DNA of 64,000 nt from Staphylococcus muscae. GTDB lineage: Bacteria > Bacillota > Bacilli > Staphylococcales > Staphylococcaceae. Positions 1 to 12,726 of the stretch are shown one piece after another (within the stretch, counting starts at the first letter, position 1; every line of letters starts with the position of its first letter). The position numbers and the translations under genes were made by a program. Under the pieces are notes generated by a model that did not search any database, had not been told where the DNA came from, and was given only the letters and a program-made list of their open reading frames with translations. The stretch is from NCBI RefSeq assembly GCF_003019275.1, contig NZ_CP027848.1, positions 1,984,001 through 2,048,000 of the forward strand, given 5' to 3'.

Positions 1-131
1 TCAAATTGCAATGTGTATGTGACCGACATAAGTATGTTTTGTGCAATGTAGCTGAACAAAATTTTATAAAAAAGAGCAATATTTTTAAATGTTTGTTATA
101 TTTAAGTTATATGATTACTGGAGGTATGTAT

Positions 132-485
132 ATGATCAAGTTTTATCAATATAAAAATTGTACAACATGCAAAAAAGCAGCTAAATTTTTAACGGAACAA
201 GGTGTGAGCTTTGAACCGATTGATATTATTCAGCATAACCCAACAAAAGAAGAATTTGAAAATATTGTTGCATCAACAGGTATAGAAGTGAAAAAATTGT
301 TCAATACGCACGGTGCAAAATATCGTGAATTAAACTTAAAAGATAAACTGGCAGATATGTCTGATGATGAAAAATTGACATTATTAGCAACAGACGGCAT
401 GCTCGTAAAACGCCCATTAGCTGTTTCTGGAGATAAAATTACAGTTGGATTCAAAGAAGAAACGTATCGTGATACGTGGCTTTAA
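132..485 (+). CDS. Spx/ArsC-family thioredoxin-fold protein (YusI-like)
   Basis: This 117-residue protein belongs to the ArsC/Spx family of small thioredoxin-fold proteins. A CTTC motif at residues 10-13 gives the CxxC redox pair. The conserved basic-proline segment near residue 95 (VKRPL) is typical of the family. It could be a reductase or an Spx-like regulator; the sequence does not decide. The ATG at 132 was chosen because a GGAGG site ends about 7 nt before it, while the ATG at 126 is too close. It sits upstream of gcvH, as yusI sits next to gcvH in Bacillus. Confidence 0.85.
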   Translation: MIKFYQYKNCTTCKKAAKFLTEQGVSFEPIDIIQHNPTKEEFENIVASTGIEVKKLFNTHGAKYRELNLKDKLADMSDDEKLTLLATDGMLVKRPLAVSGDKITVGFKEETYRDTWL

Positions 486-554
486 GAAAATAGTTGATAG
501 AAAGTCTGCAATGTGTCAGAATAAATATAACATTAACAATTGGAGGGGATTCAA

Positions 555-935
555 GTGGCAGTGCCAAGTAATTTAAAGTATTCAAAAGAACATGAATGGG
601 TAAAAGTAGAAGGTAATACAGCAATCATCGGTATTACAGACTTCGCACAAAATGAATTAGGCGATATCGTATTCGTTGAACTTCCTGAAGTTGACGATGA
701 AGTATCAGAAGGCGATACATTCGGTAGCGTAGAATCTGTAAAAACAGTTTCTGAACTATACTCTCCTGTTTCAGGAAAAGTTGTTGAAGTGAATGAAAAC
801 TTAGAAGACGAGCCAGAAGCTGTCAACGAATCACCATACGAAAATGCATGGATGGTTAAAGTAGAATTATCAGACGAAAGTGAGTTAGATGCATTATTAG
901 ATGCAGCTGCTTACGAAGAAATGATCGGTGAATAA
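555..935 (+). CDS. gcvH: Glycine cleavage system H protein
   Basis: GcvH carries the lipoyl arm that shuttles the aminomethyl group in the glycine cleavage complex. In Firmicutes it is also the platform from which lipoyl groups are passed to other enzymes. The 126-residue protein has the lipoyl-domain signature around SVESVKT, with the modified lysine at residue 63. The start is the GTG at 555, 7-8 nt after a GGAGGGG site; the TTG at 540 overlaps that site. A strong terminator follows directly. LipA, which completes lipoate synthesis, is encoded at 21.6 kb. Confidence 0.97.
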   Translation: MAVPSNLKYSKEHEWVKVEGNTAIIGITDFAQNELGDIVFVELPEVDDEVSEGDTFGSVESVKTVSELYSPVSGKVVEVNENLEDEPEAVNESPYENAWMVKVELSDESELDALLDAAAYEEMIGE

Positions 936-940
936 TACGT

Positions 941-990
941 AAAAATCTCGAGATGAAGCTGTGATTTGCAGTTTCATTTCGAGATTTTTT
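941..990 (+). terminator. Rho-independent terminator after gcvH
   Basis: A long inverted repeat (AATCTCGAGATGAAGCTG and its partner CAGTTTCATTTCGAGATT) is followed by a T run. It lies six bases after the gcvH stop codon. Confidence 0.9.
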
Positions 991-1072
991 GTGCATGAAG
1001 CCGATATAGTAGCATATCTTTGTATAAGGTGCTACGCTCAACCTAGAATAATAAGGTAAAGGGTTGTACGAA

Positions 1073-1402
1073 ATGACACAGAATGATGCACAAGATGAGA
1101 TGTTAACAAAACATTTCGATAAAGAAATACATCTCATTTTCGGTTACACAACGATGTGTGGAACTTGTAAAGTGTCTGAACACATGTTGGACATTGTAAA
1201 TGATATTTTGCAGTTACCAATGACAAAAATAAATTTAAATTATTACCCAGAATTTAATCAAGAAAATAAAATTATGTCAGTTCCTGTCTTGTTGATTATG
1301 CGCAAGAATCAAGAGATTGAGAGACTATATGCTTTTCAGTCGGTATCTTTTTTGTTGGAAAAAATAAAAAAAGTTATTGACGAATCTCGATTGCAATGGT
1401 AA
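1073..1402 (+). CDS. Thioredoxin-like protein (YusE-like)
   Basis: This protein of about 109 residues has a CGTC redox motif after a beta strand (IHLIFGYTTMCGTC) and a cis-proline type segment (MSVPVLL), which define a thioredoxin fold. It is probably a cytosolic disulfide reductase of the YusE type; Bacillus keeps yusE near gcvH and metNPQ, as here. The start is uncertain. The ATG at 1073 has AAAGGG about 9 nt upstream, while the TTG at 1064 could use the AAGG at 1053. The promoter of the met operon appears to lie inside its last 30 bases. Confidence 0.85.
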   Translation: MTQNDAQDEMLTKHFDKEIHLIFGYTTMCGTCKVSEHMLDIVNDILQLPMTKINLNYYPEFNQENKIMSVPVLLIMRKNQEIERLYAFQSVSFLLEKIKKVIDESRLQW

Positions 1403-1405
1403 GAT
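1377..1405 (+). promoter_or_regulatory. Predicted sigma-A promoter of the met operon
   Basis: TTGACG and TAAGAT are separated by exactly 17 bases. The predicted start point near 1412 precedes the S-box leader. The -35 element lies within the 3' end of the thioredoxin-like gene. Confidence 0.6.
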
Positions 1406-1429
1406 TTAAACAATTCAATATTCAGAAAA

Positions 1430-1538
1430 CTCTTATCCAGAGTGGTGGAGGGATGTGCCCTTTGAAGCCCGGCAACCGTCTAGTTATAGAAATGGTGCCA
1501 AGTCACATAAAGTTGTAAGCAACTTTTGAAGATGAGAG
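1430..1538 (+). promoter_or_regulatory. SAM-I (S-box) riboswitch
   Basis: The aptamer has the canonical S-box core: CAGAGTGGTGGAGGGA, then GAAGCCCGGCAACC, then GGTGCCA. The closing helix P1 pairs CTCTTATC (1430-1437) with GATGAGAG (1531-1538). In this class S-adenosylmethionine binding stabilises P1 and allows a downstream terminator to form, which turns off methionine genes. Both the terminator at 1557 and metN follow directly, so this leader controls methionine import. Confidence 0.97.
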
Positions 1539-1556
1539 AAAGGTATTTTTAACACA

Positions 1557-1595
1557 TTGCCTTCTCTTTCATTTAAAAAAGAGAAGGCAATTTTT
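1557..1595 (+). terminator. Riboswitch-controlled attenuator terminator
   Basis: TTGCCTTCTCTT pairs with AAGAGAAGGCAA and is followed by TTTTT. The left arm (CCTTCTCT) can also pair with the end of the aptamer (AGAGAAAGG, 1535-1543), which would give the competing antiterminator. Confidence 0.92.
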
Positions 1596-1632
1596 ATTTG
1601 GCGTAAGAGATGCTAGCACAAGGAGGAGCAAT

Positions 1633-2661
1633 ATGATTGAGCTGAAAAATATTGTAAAAAAATACGAGAGCAAATCCAAATCTGTCACGGCAGTCGACCA
1701 CGTCAATCTTAACATTGACAAGGGGACGATTTATGGGATTATTGGATTCTCTGGGGCAGGTAAAAGTACGTTAGTAAGACTATTCAACTACTTGGAAACA
1801 CCGACTTCGGGCGATGTCATCATTGGTGGTGACAATATCGGTCAACTGAGTAAACAAGCATTGCGTCAGAAAAGGCAAAAAGTGAGCATGATTTTCCAAC
1901 ATTTCAACCTGCTTTGGTCGAGAACTGTTTTGGAAAATATTAAATTCCCACTTGAAATTGCAGGTGTTCCGAAAGCTGAAGCAACTGAAAAAGCCAAGTC
2001 ATTGGTTGCACGTGTTGGTTTAGCCGGTCGAGAACACGCATATCCATCAGAGTTATCAGGTGGACAAAAGCAACGTGTTGGGATTGCAAGAGCGCTTGCC
2101 AATGATCCAGAAGTATTGTTGTGTGATGAAGCGACAAGTGCGCTAGATCCACAAACAACGGATGAAATTTTAGATTTACTGTTGCAGTTAAAGAAAGAAC
2201 AGAATCTTACAATCATCATCATCACACATGAGATGCACGTCATTCGTCGTGTCTGTGATGAAGTAGCTGTGATGGAAAACGGACGTGTCATTGAAGAAGG
2301 TAAAGTATCAGATGTATTTGAAAATCCACAACATCAAGTGACACGTCGTTTTGTACAAGAAGATTTACAGCCAGAGCAAGATTTTGAAGGCATCGTCAAT
2401 ACTTTGGAACTCGGTCAAAATGACAAAGTTGTCAAGTTAACATTCTCAGGTGAAAATACGACACAGCCTATCGTTTCATATATTGCTCGAAAACATAATG
2501 CCACTGTGAATATTTTGGAAGGCAATATCAAGCAAGCAAAATCGGGTGCAGCAGGATTTTTACTCCTACATATCCCGGCGATAGCACAGGAAGACTTTAA
2601 TCATTTACAACATGATTTAGAGTTGCAAAACATTCTAGTTGAGGTGATTAAACATGGGTAA
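1633..2661 (+). CDS. metN: Methionine ABC transporter, ATP-binding protein
   Basis: MetN is the ATPase of the D/L-methionine importer and acts on the inner face of the membrane. The 342-residue protein has a Walker A motif (GFSGAGKST, near residue 37), the ABC signature LSGGQKQR (near 140), and Walker B (LLCDEA). A C-terminal extension from about 265 matches the NIL ligand-sensing domain that lets methionine inhibit the transporter. AGGAGG lies 8 nt before the ATG. It overlaps metI by 8 bases, suggesting translational coupling, and lies under the S-box. Confidence 0.97.
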   Translation: MIELKNIVKKYESKSKSVTAVDHVNLNIDKGTIYGIIGFSGAGKSTLVRLFNYLETPTSGDVIIGGDNIGQLSKQALRQKRQKVSMIFQHFNLLWSRTVLENIKFPLEIAGVPKAEATEKAKSLVARVGLAGREHAYPSELSGGQKQRVGIARALANDPEVLLCDEATSALDPQTTDEILDLLLQLKKEQNLTIIIITHEMHVIRRVCDEVAVMENGRVIEEGKVSDVFENPQHQVTRRFVQEDLQPEQDFEGIVNTLELGQNDKVVKLTFSGENTTQPIVSYIARKHNATVNILEGNIKQAKSGAAGFLLLHIPAIAQEDFNHLQHDLELQNILVEVIKHG

Positions 2662-3349
2662 GAGTTTTAGCGAAATCTTGAATGAAATGATTACAATGCC
2701 AAATATTCGTTGGCCAGAGGTTTGGATTGCAACATACGAAACACTTTATATGACTGTAATTTCAACTGTATTTTCATTTGTTTTAGGTTTGATTCTAGGC
2801 GTTATTTTATTCTTAACATCTAAGAGTAAGTCGAAGGTTGGACGTGTTTTTTATAGCATCGTATCATTCTTTGTCAACTTATTCCGTGCTATTCCATTTA
2901 TCATTTTAATCTTACTTTTAATTCCATTTACAAGCTTGATTCTCGGAACGATCAGTGGGCCAACAGGTGCATTACCAGCGTTAATCATCGGTGCGTCACC
3001 ATTCTATGGTCGACTTGTTGAAATTGCACTGAAAGAAATTGACAAAGGTGTTATTGAAGCAGCACGTTCAATGGGTTCAAATACTTGGACAGTTATTTTG
3101 AAAGTATTAATTCCAGAATCATTACCCGCATTGATTTCAGGTATTACTGTAACAGCCATCGCATTGGTTGGTTCAACAGCGGTTGCCGGAGTTATCGGCG
3201 CAGGTGGATTAGGTAACTTAGCATACTTAACAGGATTCACACGTAACCAAAATGATGTCATTTTAGTTTCAACGATTTTAATCTTGATCATCGTTTTTGT
3301 AATTCAATTCTTAGGGGATTGGTTTACAAATAAAATAGATAAACGATAA
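2654..3349 (+). CDS. metI: Methionine ABC transporter, permease
   Basis: MetI (MetP in Bacillus) is the membrane channel of the methionine importer. The 231-residue protein has about five hydrophobic helices and the EAA coupling loop ([11 protein letters not shown], near residue 137) that contacts MetN. It starts inside the end of metN and is followed after 23 bases by the first metQ, so the three components form one operon. Confidence 0.96.
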   Translation: MGKSFSEILNEMITMPNIRWPEVWIATYETLYMTVISTVFSFVLGLILGVILFLTSKSKSKVGRVFYSIVSFFVNLFRAIPFIILILLLIPFTSLILGTISGPTGALPALIIGASPFYGRLVEIALKEIDKGVIEAARSMGSNTWTVILKVLIPESLPALISGITVTAIALVGSTAVAGVIGAGGLGNLAYLTGFTRNQNDVILVSTILILIIVFVIQFLGDWFTNKIDKR

Positions 3350-3372
3350 TTTACAAAAAGGAGCATATCATT

Positions 3373-4188
3373 ATGAAAAGAATTTTATCCATTGCATTAG
3401 TTCTTGTTTTAGCAGTAGCACTTGTTGCATGTGGTAACAAAGAAGACAAAAATGATAAGAAAGTTGTTGTAGGTGCATCTCCAGCACCTCATGCAGAAAT
3501 CCTTGAAGAAGCTAAACCATTATTAAAAGATAAAGGTTATGACTTAGAGGTAAAAGTAATCAATGACTACACAACACCTAACAAATTGTTAGATGCAGGT
3601 GAAATCGATGCAAATTTCTTCCAACATACACCATATTTAGAAACTGAAAAGAAAGACAAAAAATACAAAATTGAATCAGTAGGTAATGTTCACTTAGAAC
3701 CAATGGCTGTCTATTCTCAAAAATATAAAAGCTTAAAAGACTTACCAGATGGCGCAGAAGTTTTCGTTTCTAACAACCCAGCTGAACAAGGTCGTTTCCT
3801 TAAATTCTTCGTGGATGAAGGATTAATCAAAATCAAAGATGGTGTTAAGATTCAAGACGCTACTTTTGATGACATTGTAGAAAACAAAAAAGACATTAAG
3901 TTCAACAACAAACAAGCGGCAGAATTCTTACCAAAAACTTACCAAAACAACGAAGGTGACGCGGTTATTATCAACTCTAACTACGCAATTGAGCAAAAGT
4001 TAAACCCGCAAAAAGACTCTATCGCAGTTGAAAACGGTAAAGACAATCCTTATGCAAACTTAATTGCAGTTCAAGAAGGACATAAGGATGATGAGAAAAT
4101 CAAAGCATTAATTGAAGTTTTACAATCTAAAGACATCAAAGACTTTATCAACAAGAAATATGATGGTGCAGTAACTCCAGCAGAATAA
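3373..4188 (+). CDS. metQ: MetQ/NlpA-family methionine-binding lipoprotein, copy 1
   Basis: MetQ captures methionine outside the membrane and delivers it to MetNI. The 271-residue precursor has a hydrophobic signal and a lipobox ending in Cys20 (ALVAC). The NlpA-family core begins with VVVGASPAPHAEIL. This is the first of three consecutive homologues; copies 1 and 2 are almost identical beyond the signal peptide. An AAGGAG site lies 8 nt before the ATG. A terminator follows, so this copy should be expressed most tightly with metNI. Confidence 0.95.
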   Translation: MKRILSIALVLVLAVALVACGNKEDKNDKKVVVGASPAPHAEILEEAKPLLKDKGYDLEVKVINDYTTPNKLLDAGEIDANFFQHTPYLETEKKDKKYKIESVGNVHLEPMAVYSQKYKSLKDLPDGAEVFVSNNPAEQGRFLKFFVDEGLIKIKDGVKIQDATFDDIVENKKDIKFNNKQAAEFLPKTYQNNEGDAVIINSNYAIEQKLNPQKDSIAVENGKDNPYANLIAVQEGHKDDEKIKALIEVLQSKDIKDFINKKYDGAVTPAE

Positions 4189-4213
4189 GGTCACTTTGAG
4201 AATTAAATAACAA

Positions 4214-4259
4214 GATGGGAGCACGCTGTTGTCATGATAGCGTGACCCCGTCTTTTTTT
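4214..4259 (+). terminator. Terminator between metQ copies 1 and 2
   Basis: GATGGGAGCACGCT pairs, with a few wobble pairs, with AGCGTGACCCCGTC and is followed by seven T. It should limit read-through into the second metQ copy. Confidence 0.8.
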
Positions 4260-4301
4260 AGCACTCATTTCATGTGGGATGAAGGAGAAAGGGGGATTTC
4301 A

Positions 4302-5126
4302 ATGAGAAGATTAAGAATATTCACGCTATTATTATTTGCATTTGCTGTCATTTTAACAGCTTGTGGTCAACAAAAAGAGGCGTCAAAAGAAGATAAGAAA
4401 ATTGTTGTTGCAGCATCTCCTGCGCCTCATGCAGAAATTCTCGAAGAAGCCAAAGCATTATTAAAAGATAAAGGTTATGATTTAGAAGTAAAAGTAATCA
4501 ATGACTACACAACACCTAACAAATTGTTAGATGCAGGTGAAATCGATGCGAATTTCTTCCAACACACACCATACTTAGAGACCGAAAAGAAAAATAAAAA
4601 ATATAAAATCGAATCAGCAGGTAATGTTCACTTAGAACCAATGGCTGTCTATTCAAAAAAACATAAAAGCTTAAAAGATTTACCAGATGGCGCAGAGGTT
4701 TTCGTTTCTAACAACCCATCTGAACAAGGTCGTTTCCTTAAATTTTTTGTAGATGAAGGTTTAATTAAAATTAAAGATGGCGTTAAAATTCAAGACGCAA
4801 CTTTTGATGATATTGTAGAAAACAAAAAAGACATTAAATTCAACAACAAACAAGCTGGAGAGTTCTTAACAAAAACGTATCAAAATAATGAAGGTGATGC
4901 GGTAATCATTAACTCTAACTTTGCAATTGAGCAAAAATTAAACCCACAAAAAGATTCTATTGCAGTTGAAAACAGCAAAGACAATCCATATACAAACTTA
5001 ATCGCAGTTCAAGAAGGACATAAAGACGATGCAAAAATAAAAGCATTAATTGAAGTTTTACAATCAAAAGATATTCAAGATTTTATCATTAAGAAATATG
5101 ACGGTGTAGTAACACCAGCTGAATAA
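4302..5126 (+). CDS. MetQ/NlpA-family lipoprotein, copy 2
   Basis: This 274-residue lipoprotein has a signal peptide ending at lipobox Cys21 (LTAC). Its mature part is nearly identical to copy 1, with a handful of substitutions in about 240 residues. Its signal peptide and first mature residues (CGQQKE-SKEDKK) instead match copy 3, so it looks like a mosaic. The ATG at 4302 has GGGGG upstream; an upstream in-frame extension to 4215 crosses the terminator and is not credible. It may bind methionine or a related compound such as a methionine peptide or D-isomer. Confidence 0.9.
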   Translation: MRRLRIFTLLLFAFAVILTACGQQKEASKEDKKIVVAASPAPHAEILEEAKALLKDKGYDLEVKVINDYTTPNKLLDAGEIDANFFQHTPYLETEKKNKKYKIESAGNVHLEPMAVYSKKHKSLKDLPDGAEVFVSNNPSEQGRFLKFFVDEGLIKIKDGVKIQDATFDDIVENKKDIKFNNKQAGEFLTKTYQNNEGDAVIINSNFAIEQKLNPQKDSIAVENSKDNPYTNLIAVQEGHKDDAKIKALIEVLQSKDIQDFIIKKYDGVVTPAE

Positions 5127-5185
5127 ATATAGCTTTGAAAATTAAATAAATTTCAAAGTGGGGAAAATGAGAAAGGGGTATTCCA

Positions 5186-6007
5186 ATGAAAAAATTAAGA
5201 CTATTTACACTATTGGTAGTTGTATTCGCTGTCGTTTTAACAGCATGTGGTCAACAAAAAGAGTCGTCAAAAGAAGATAAGAAAATCGTTGTTGCAGCAT
5301 CACCGACACCGCATGGAGAAGTTGTGAAAAAAGCAGGAGATCTTTTGAAAAAAGACGGCTACGATGTTGAAGTGAGGGAAGTGAACGATTACAAAATTCC
5401 GAACAAGCTGCTTGATAAAGGAGATGTTGATGCAAATATGTTCCAACATGTCCCATATTTGAAAGCGGAACAAAAATCACATGGCTATCAGCTTGAAGAA
5501 GTTGGAAAGGTATTAACGACTCCGATGGGCGTATATAGCAAGAAGTATAAAAGTTTAAAAGACTTACCAGATGGTGCGAAAATATATGTTTCTAATAATC
5601 CAGCTGAAGAAGGACGTTTCTTATCATTCTTCGTGAAAGAAGGACTTATCAAAATTAAAGATGGTGTCAAAATTGAAGATGCTAAATTTGATGACATTGT
5701 AGAAAACAAAAAGAACATCGAATTCGATAATCAACAAGGTGCTGAATTCTTACCGAAAACATATAATAATGATGAAGGAGACGCAGTGATTTTGAACTCA
5801 AACTATGCAATTGATAACGGGTTAAAACCGCTAGAAGATTCTATTGCAGTGGAAGATGAATCTTCACCATTTGCGAATGTACTAGTTGTACAAAAAGGTC
5901 ATAAAGATGATAAGAAGTTTCAAGATTTAATCAAAGCACTACAATCTGATGAAGTGAGAGACTTTATTACAAAAGAATATAATGGCGCTGTAATTCCGGC
6001 TAAATAA
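5186..6007 (+). CDS. MetQ/NlpA-family lipoprotein, copy 3
   Basis: This 273-residue lipoprotein has lipobox Cys21 (LTAC) and an NlpA core that is clearly diverged from copies 1 and 2 (for example SPTPHGEVVKKAGDLLKKDG). It shares its leader with copy 2. A weak stem (CTTTGAAA / TTTCAAAG, about 5133-5157) lies between copies 2 and 3, so both may sit on one transcript. The binding pocket may have a different specificity. A strong bidirectional terminator ends the cluster. Confidence 0.9.
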   Translation: MKKLRLFTLLVVVFAVVLTACGQQKESSKEDKKIVVAASPTPHGEVVKKAGDLLKKDGYDVEVREVNDYKIPNKLLDKGDVDANMFQHVPYLKAEQKSHGYQLEEVGKVLTTPMGVYSKKYKSLKDLPDGAKIYVSNNPAEEGRFLSFFVKEGLIKIKDGVKIEDAKFDDIVENKKNIEFDNQQGAEFLPKTYNNDEGDAVILNSNYAIDNGLKPLEDSIAVEDESSPFANVLVVQKGHKDDKKFQDLIKALQSDEVRDFITKEYNGAVIPAK

Positions 6008-6009
6008 TA

Positions 6010-6054
6010 AAAAGGAGTCTGTTAAGTGATGAAAACTTAGCAGACTCCTTTTTA
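6010..6054. terminator. Bidirectional terminator between the metQ cluster and popT
   Basis: AAAAGGAGTCTG(T)TAAGT pairs with ACTTAGCAGACTCCTTTT and has A and T runs on the two sides. It lies between convergent genes and can serve both. Confidence 0.88.
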
Positions 6055-6059
6055 AGTTA

Positions 6060-6908
6060 TTATACTTCTGTGTATCGTCCTAAGACGTAACTAACAATAA
6101 ATCCTAATAGAAGCGTGATAAATGAAGCGAACCATGTCAATCCGCTTGTCGGTATACCGGGAAATACGGAAAAAAGTGATCCGATAACGAGACCAAGTAT
6201 CGCTGCATAGGTCATAAAAGTATAATGTTGTAACAAATATGTGATGAGCTTACTTGCGATGAGAAAGCCGACAAGAATACCTAAACCGACAGTAATAATA
6301 ACTGGGAGTGCTTGGAAGTTAAAGTGTACGATTTCTGAAATTGAATACGTCACAGTACTGTATACGCCGAATACGAGTAAGACGAATGATCCAGAAATAC
6401 CTGGTAGTAACATCGCACTTGATGCACAAATGCCTGCGATGAAATATTTAATCAACATAGGTGTCGATAAGTCGATATAAGTAGGGGCTCCATGTGCTGC
6501 GTCACCTTTGAATAACGCCATGACAGCTAAAAATAGAATAGCAGCGACTAAGATGGCCCAATGTTTCATTGTAAATGTCTGTTTAATTTTTGAAATGCGG
6601 ACTAAAAAAGGAACGATGCCAATAATTAATCCGAAGAAAAAGTACATCGTAGGCATTGTATGTTCAGCTAATAGGTAATTAATCAGGCTGCTTAAACCAC
6701 CAATTGCCAATCCCATCCCAATTACGATAGGTAGTAAAAATGCAATGCTTTGTTTGAAATTTTTAGAGAAAACGCCACTCACAGAAGCGATAAAGTCATC
6801 GTATATTCCGAGCAACAGCGCAATCGTTCCACCGCTCACACCTGGAATAAGGTCGCTAATCCCCATTGCAAATCCTCGAGGAATATTTGAAAGCTTAAAT
6901 TTAGACAT
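6060..6908 (-). CDS. popT: DUF368 polyprenyl-phosphate translocase
   Basis: DUF368 proteins of the PopT family were identified as flippases that return undecaprenyl phosphate across the membrane for wall synthesis. The 282-residue protein is almost entirely hydrophobic. It carries the family's two related loops, PGVSGGTIALLLGIYDDFI near the N-terminus and PGISGSFVLLVFGVY about 140 residues later, which suggest an internally duplicated fold. The ATG at 6908 has AAAGGA about 9 nt upstream; the longer frame to 6929 starts with TTG and lacks a site. S. aureus also has this gene between metQ and sufC. Confidence 0.9.
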   Translation of the reverse strand: MSKFKLSNIPRGFAMGISDLIPGVSGGTIALLLGIYDDFIASVSGVFSKNFKQSIAFLLPIVIGMGLAIGGLSSLINYLLAEHTMPTMYFFFGLIIGIVPFLVRISKIKQTFTMKHWAILVAAILFLAVMALFKGDAAHGAPTYIDLSTPMLIKYFIAGICASSAMLLPGISGSFVLLVFGVYSTVTYSISEIVHFNFQALPVIITVGLGILVGFLIASKLITYLLQHYTFMTYAAILGLVIGSLFSVFPGIPTSGLTWFASFITLLLGFIVSYVLGRYTEV

Positions 6909-7098
6909 AAAAATAGTTCCTTTCATCAATAAGTCATCTTATCATAACACAATATTGCCACATCTGTTATCCTTTCACCATAGTCCCTAAGACGTATTGG
7001 GAGTGATTGAGAACAGAACACCCTTTATTATCAATAACTTAGGGAATATCTCACTCATTTTAGGGAAAAATGATGGATGTATTTACGATTCTAAAAGG

Positions 7099-7127
7099 TT
7101 TATAAAACTGATTATTTCAGTTATAAT
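7099..7127 (+). promoter_or_regulatory. Predicted promoter of the suf operon
   Basis: A consensus TATAAT (7122-7127) has TTTATA 17 bases upstream. It lies about 90 bases before sufC, in the 310-base gap between the divergent popT and suf transcripts. I see no clear operator in the rest of that gap. Confidence 0.5.
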
Positions 7128-7219
7128 AGGCATGTAGATTCAAAGAATGGTTTTGACGTTACATTAAAATTATTATAAACTAGTACAAGGAATCAATCAT
7201 TTATTTGGAGGGAATATCA

Positions 7220-7987
7220 ATGCCATCAGTATTAGAAATTAAAGATTTACACGTATCTATTGACGATAAAGAAATCTTAAAAGGTGTTAACTTAACAATT
7301 AACACGAATGAAATACATGCAATCATGGGACCAAACGGTACAGGTAAGTCAACTTTATCTTCAGCAATTATGGGTCACCCATCATTTGAAATTACACAAG
7401 GAGAAGTATTATTAGACGGTGTGAACGTACTTGAGTTAGAAGTAGATGAACGTGCCAAAGCAGGTCTTTTCCTTGCAATGCAATATCCATCTGAAATTAC
7501 AGGTGTAACAAATGCGGACTTCTTACGTTCAGCAATCAATGCGCAACGTGAAGAAGGACAAGAAATCAACTTAATGCAATTCATTAAACAATTAGACAAG
7601 CACATGGACTTCTTAGAAATGGACAAAGACATGGCGCAACGTTACTTAAACGAAGGTTTCTCAGGTGGGGAAAAGAAACGTAACGAAATTTTACAATTAA
7701 TGATGTTACAACCTAAATTCGCTATCCTTGACGAAATCGACTCAGGTCTTGATATCGATGCATTAAAAGTTGTATCTAAAGGTATCAACGAAATGCGCGG
7801 TGAAGAGTTCGGTTCATTAATCATCACACACTATCAACGTCTATTAGACTACATCACACCAGACTTCGTACACGTTATGTACAACGGTGTTATTGTTAAA
7901 TCAGGTGGTGCTGAATTAGCGAAACGTCTTGAAGAAGAAGGTTACGAGTGGGTTAAAGAAGAATACGAAGCGTTAGAAGCGAAGTAA
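7220..7987 (+). CDS. sufC: Fe-S assembly ATPase SufC
   Basis: SufC is the ABC-type ATPase of the SufBCD scaffold complex, which builds Fe-S clusters in the cytosol. The 255-residue protein has Walker A (GPNGTGKST), the Suf-specific signature FSGGEKKR, and Walker B ([11 protein letters not shown]). GGAGG precedes the ATG by 8 nt. It is the first gene of a five-gene operon with short gaps. Confidence 0.98.
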   Translation: MPSVLEIKDLHVSIDDKEILKGVNLTINTNEIHAIMGPNGTGKSTLSSAIMGHPSFEITQGEVLLDGVNVLELEVDERAKAGLFLAMQYPSEITGVTNADFLRSAINAQREEGQEINLMQFIKQLDKHMDFLEMDKDMAQRYLNEGFSGGEKKRNEILQLMMLQPKFAILDEIDSGLDIDALKVVSKGINEMRGEEFGSLIITHYQRLLDYITPDFVHVMYNGVIVKSGGAELAKRLEEEGYEWVKEEYEALEAK

Positions 7988-8014
7988 TAATCATCAATAT
8001 AGGAGGAAATAATT

Positions 8015-11040
<3,026 letters not shown>

Positions 11041-11117
11041 GTGCCTGTTAGACGATAGAAAAGGAGTGGATTTTATTCTGCTCCTAGCACGTTAAGAATA
11101 TGAAGGAGTGATGATTG

Positions 11118-12515
11118 ATGGCTAAAAAAGCACCTGATGTGGGCGATTACAAATATGGCTTCCATGATGAAGACGTATCGATTTTTAGATCAGAACGTGG
11201 CTTAACAGAAAACATTGTACGTGAAATCTCAAATATGAAAGGTGAGCCGGAATGGATGTTAAACTTCCGACTCAAAGCTTTAAAATTATTCTACAAAATG
11301 CCAATGCCACAATGGGGCGGCGACTTGTCTGAATTAGATTTTGATGATATCACTTACTACGTTAAACCATCTGAACGTTCAGAGCGTTCATGGGATGAAG
11401 TTCCTGAAGAAATCAAACGAACTTTTGATAAATTAGGGATTCCTGAAGCGGAACAAAAATATTTAGCAGGTGTGTCTGCTCAATATGAATCAGAAGTAGT
11501 GTATCACAACATGGAAAAAGAACTTGAAGAACAAGGGATTATTTTCAAAGACACTGATACAGCATTAAGAGAAAATGAAGAACTATTTAAAGAGTACTTT
11601 GCATCTGTTATTCCAGCAGGAGACAATAAGTTTGCGGCATTGAACTCAGCAGTTTGGTCTGGTGGTTCATTCATCTACGTACCAAAAAATGTGAAGGTAG
11701 AGACACCTTTACAAGCATACTTCCGTATTAACTCTGAAAACATGGGTCAATTCGAACGTACATTAATTATTGCGGATGAAGGCGCATCAGTGAACTACGT
11801 TGAAGGTTGTACAGCACCTGTGTACACGACAAACTCATTACACTCAGCAGTTGTTGAAATTATTGTACACAAAGATGCACACGTTCGTTACACAACAATT
11901 CAAAACTGGGCAAACAACGTATATAACCTTGTAACAAAACGTACACTTGTTCATGCGAATGGTAACATGGAATGGGTAGACGGTAACATGGGTTCTAAAC
12001 TCACTATGAAATACCCAGCATGTGTCCTTGTAGGTGAAGGTGCAAAAGGTAGCACATTATCTATCGCATTTGCCGGTAAAGGACAAGTTCAAGATGCAGG
12101 TGCTAAAATGATTCATAAAGCACCAAACACATCTTCAACAATTGTATCAAAATCAATTTCAAAAGATGGCGGTAAAGTTGTATACCGTGGAATCGTTCAC
12201 TTTGGACGTAAAGCCAAAGGTGCACGTTCAAACATCGAATGTGATACGTTAATTCTAGATAATGAATCAACATCAGATACAATTCCATACAACGAAATCT
12301 TCAATGACAATATCTCTTTAGAACACGAAGCAAAAGTTTCTAAAGTATCAGAAGAACAACTCTTCTATTTAATGTCACGTGGTATTTCTGAAGAAGAAGC
12401 GACAGAAATGATCGTAATGGGATTCATTGAGCCATTTACTAAAGAATTACCAATGGAATACGCTGTTGAAATGAACCGTCTCATCAAATTCGAGATGGAA
12501 GGATCAATCGGATAG
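11118..12515 (+). CDS. sufB: Fe-S assembly scaffold subunit SufB
   Basis: SufB is the core scaffold protein of the Suf system. The 465-residue protein shows the SufB N-terminus ([13 protein letters not shown]) and the C-terminal SufBD domain ([17 protein letters not shown]). GAAGGAG precedes the ATG at 11118; the TTG one codon earlier is less likely. It ends the operon, and a compact terminator region follows. Confidence 0.98.
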   Translation: MAKKAPDVGDYKYGFHDEDVSIFRSERGLTENIVREISNMKGEPEWMLNFRLKALKLFYKMPMPQWGGDLSELDFDDITYYVKPSERSERSWDEVPEEIKRTFDKLGIPEAEQKYLAGVSAQYESEVVYHNMEKELEEQGIIFKDTDTALRENEELFKEYFASVIPAGDNKFAALNSAVWSGGSFIYVPKNVKVETPLQAYFRINSENMGQFERTLIIADEGASVNYVEGCTAPVYTTNSLHSAVVEIIVHKDAHVRYTTIQNWANNVYNLVTKRTLVHANGNMEWVDGNMGSKLTMKYPACVLVGEGAKGSTLSIAFAGKGQVQDAGAKMIHKAPNTSSTIVSKSISKDGGKVVYRGIVHFGRKAKGARSNIECDTLILDNESTSDTIPYNEIFNDNISLEHEAKVSKVSEEQLFYLMSRGISEEEATEMIVMGFIEPFTKELPMEYAVEMNRLIKFEMEGSIG

Positions 12516-12552
12516 GATTAAACCCAATGGTATCAAGCTATTTAAGTATTTA

Positions 12553-12598
12553 CTTAGGTGGTTTGATACCATTTTGATACCATTTACCTGAGTTTTTT
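12553..12598 (+). terminator. Terminator of the suf operon, with TTGATACCATT repeats
   Basis: CTTAGGT pairs with ACCTGAG and is followed by six T. The loop holds two tandem copies of TTGATACCATT (12563-12584). An inverted copy (AATGGTATCAA) lies at 12526-12536, so an alternative longer stem is also possible. Confidence 0.7.
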
Positions 12599-12651
12599 GG
12601 GATGTTCACCTTTTGTGGTGGGATGGCATGAAATGCTGTCCCATTTTTTTA
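12599..12651 (+). repeat. Dispersed hairpin repeat, copy A
   Basis: This ~53-bp unit begins GGGATGTTCACCTTTTGTGG and ends in a stem (GGGATGGCAT / ATGCTGTCCC) followed by seven T. Close copies lie at 13483-13536 and 33971-34022. Each lies downstream of a gene in the same orientation, so it may act as a second terminator. Confidence 0.85.
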
Positions 12652-12726
12652 TACCTCTGAATAAAAATTTTCTTGAAATAGTAAAGGGTACATATTATGA
12701 TGAGCATATGTTAGGAGGTAATTGTT

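Noticed and set aside
4215..4301. N-terminal extension of the second MetQ copy
   Set aside because: It would translate through a clear terminator, and the ATG at 4302 has a proper site and begins a normal lipoprotein signal.
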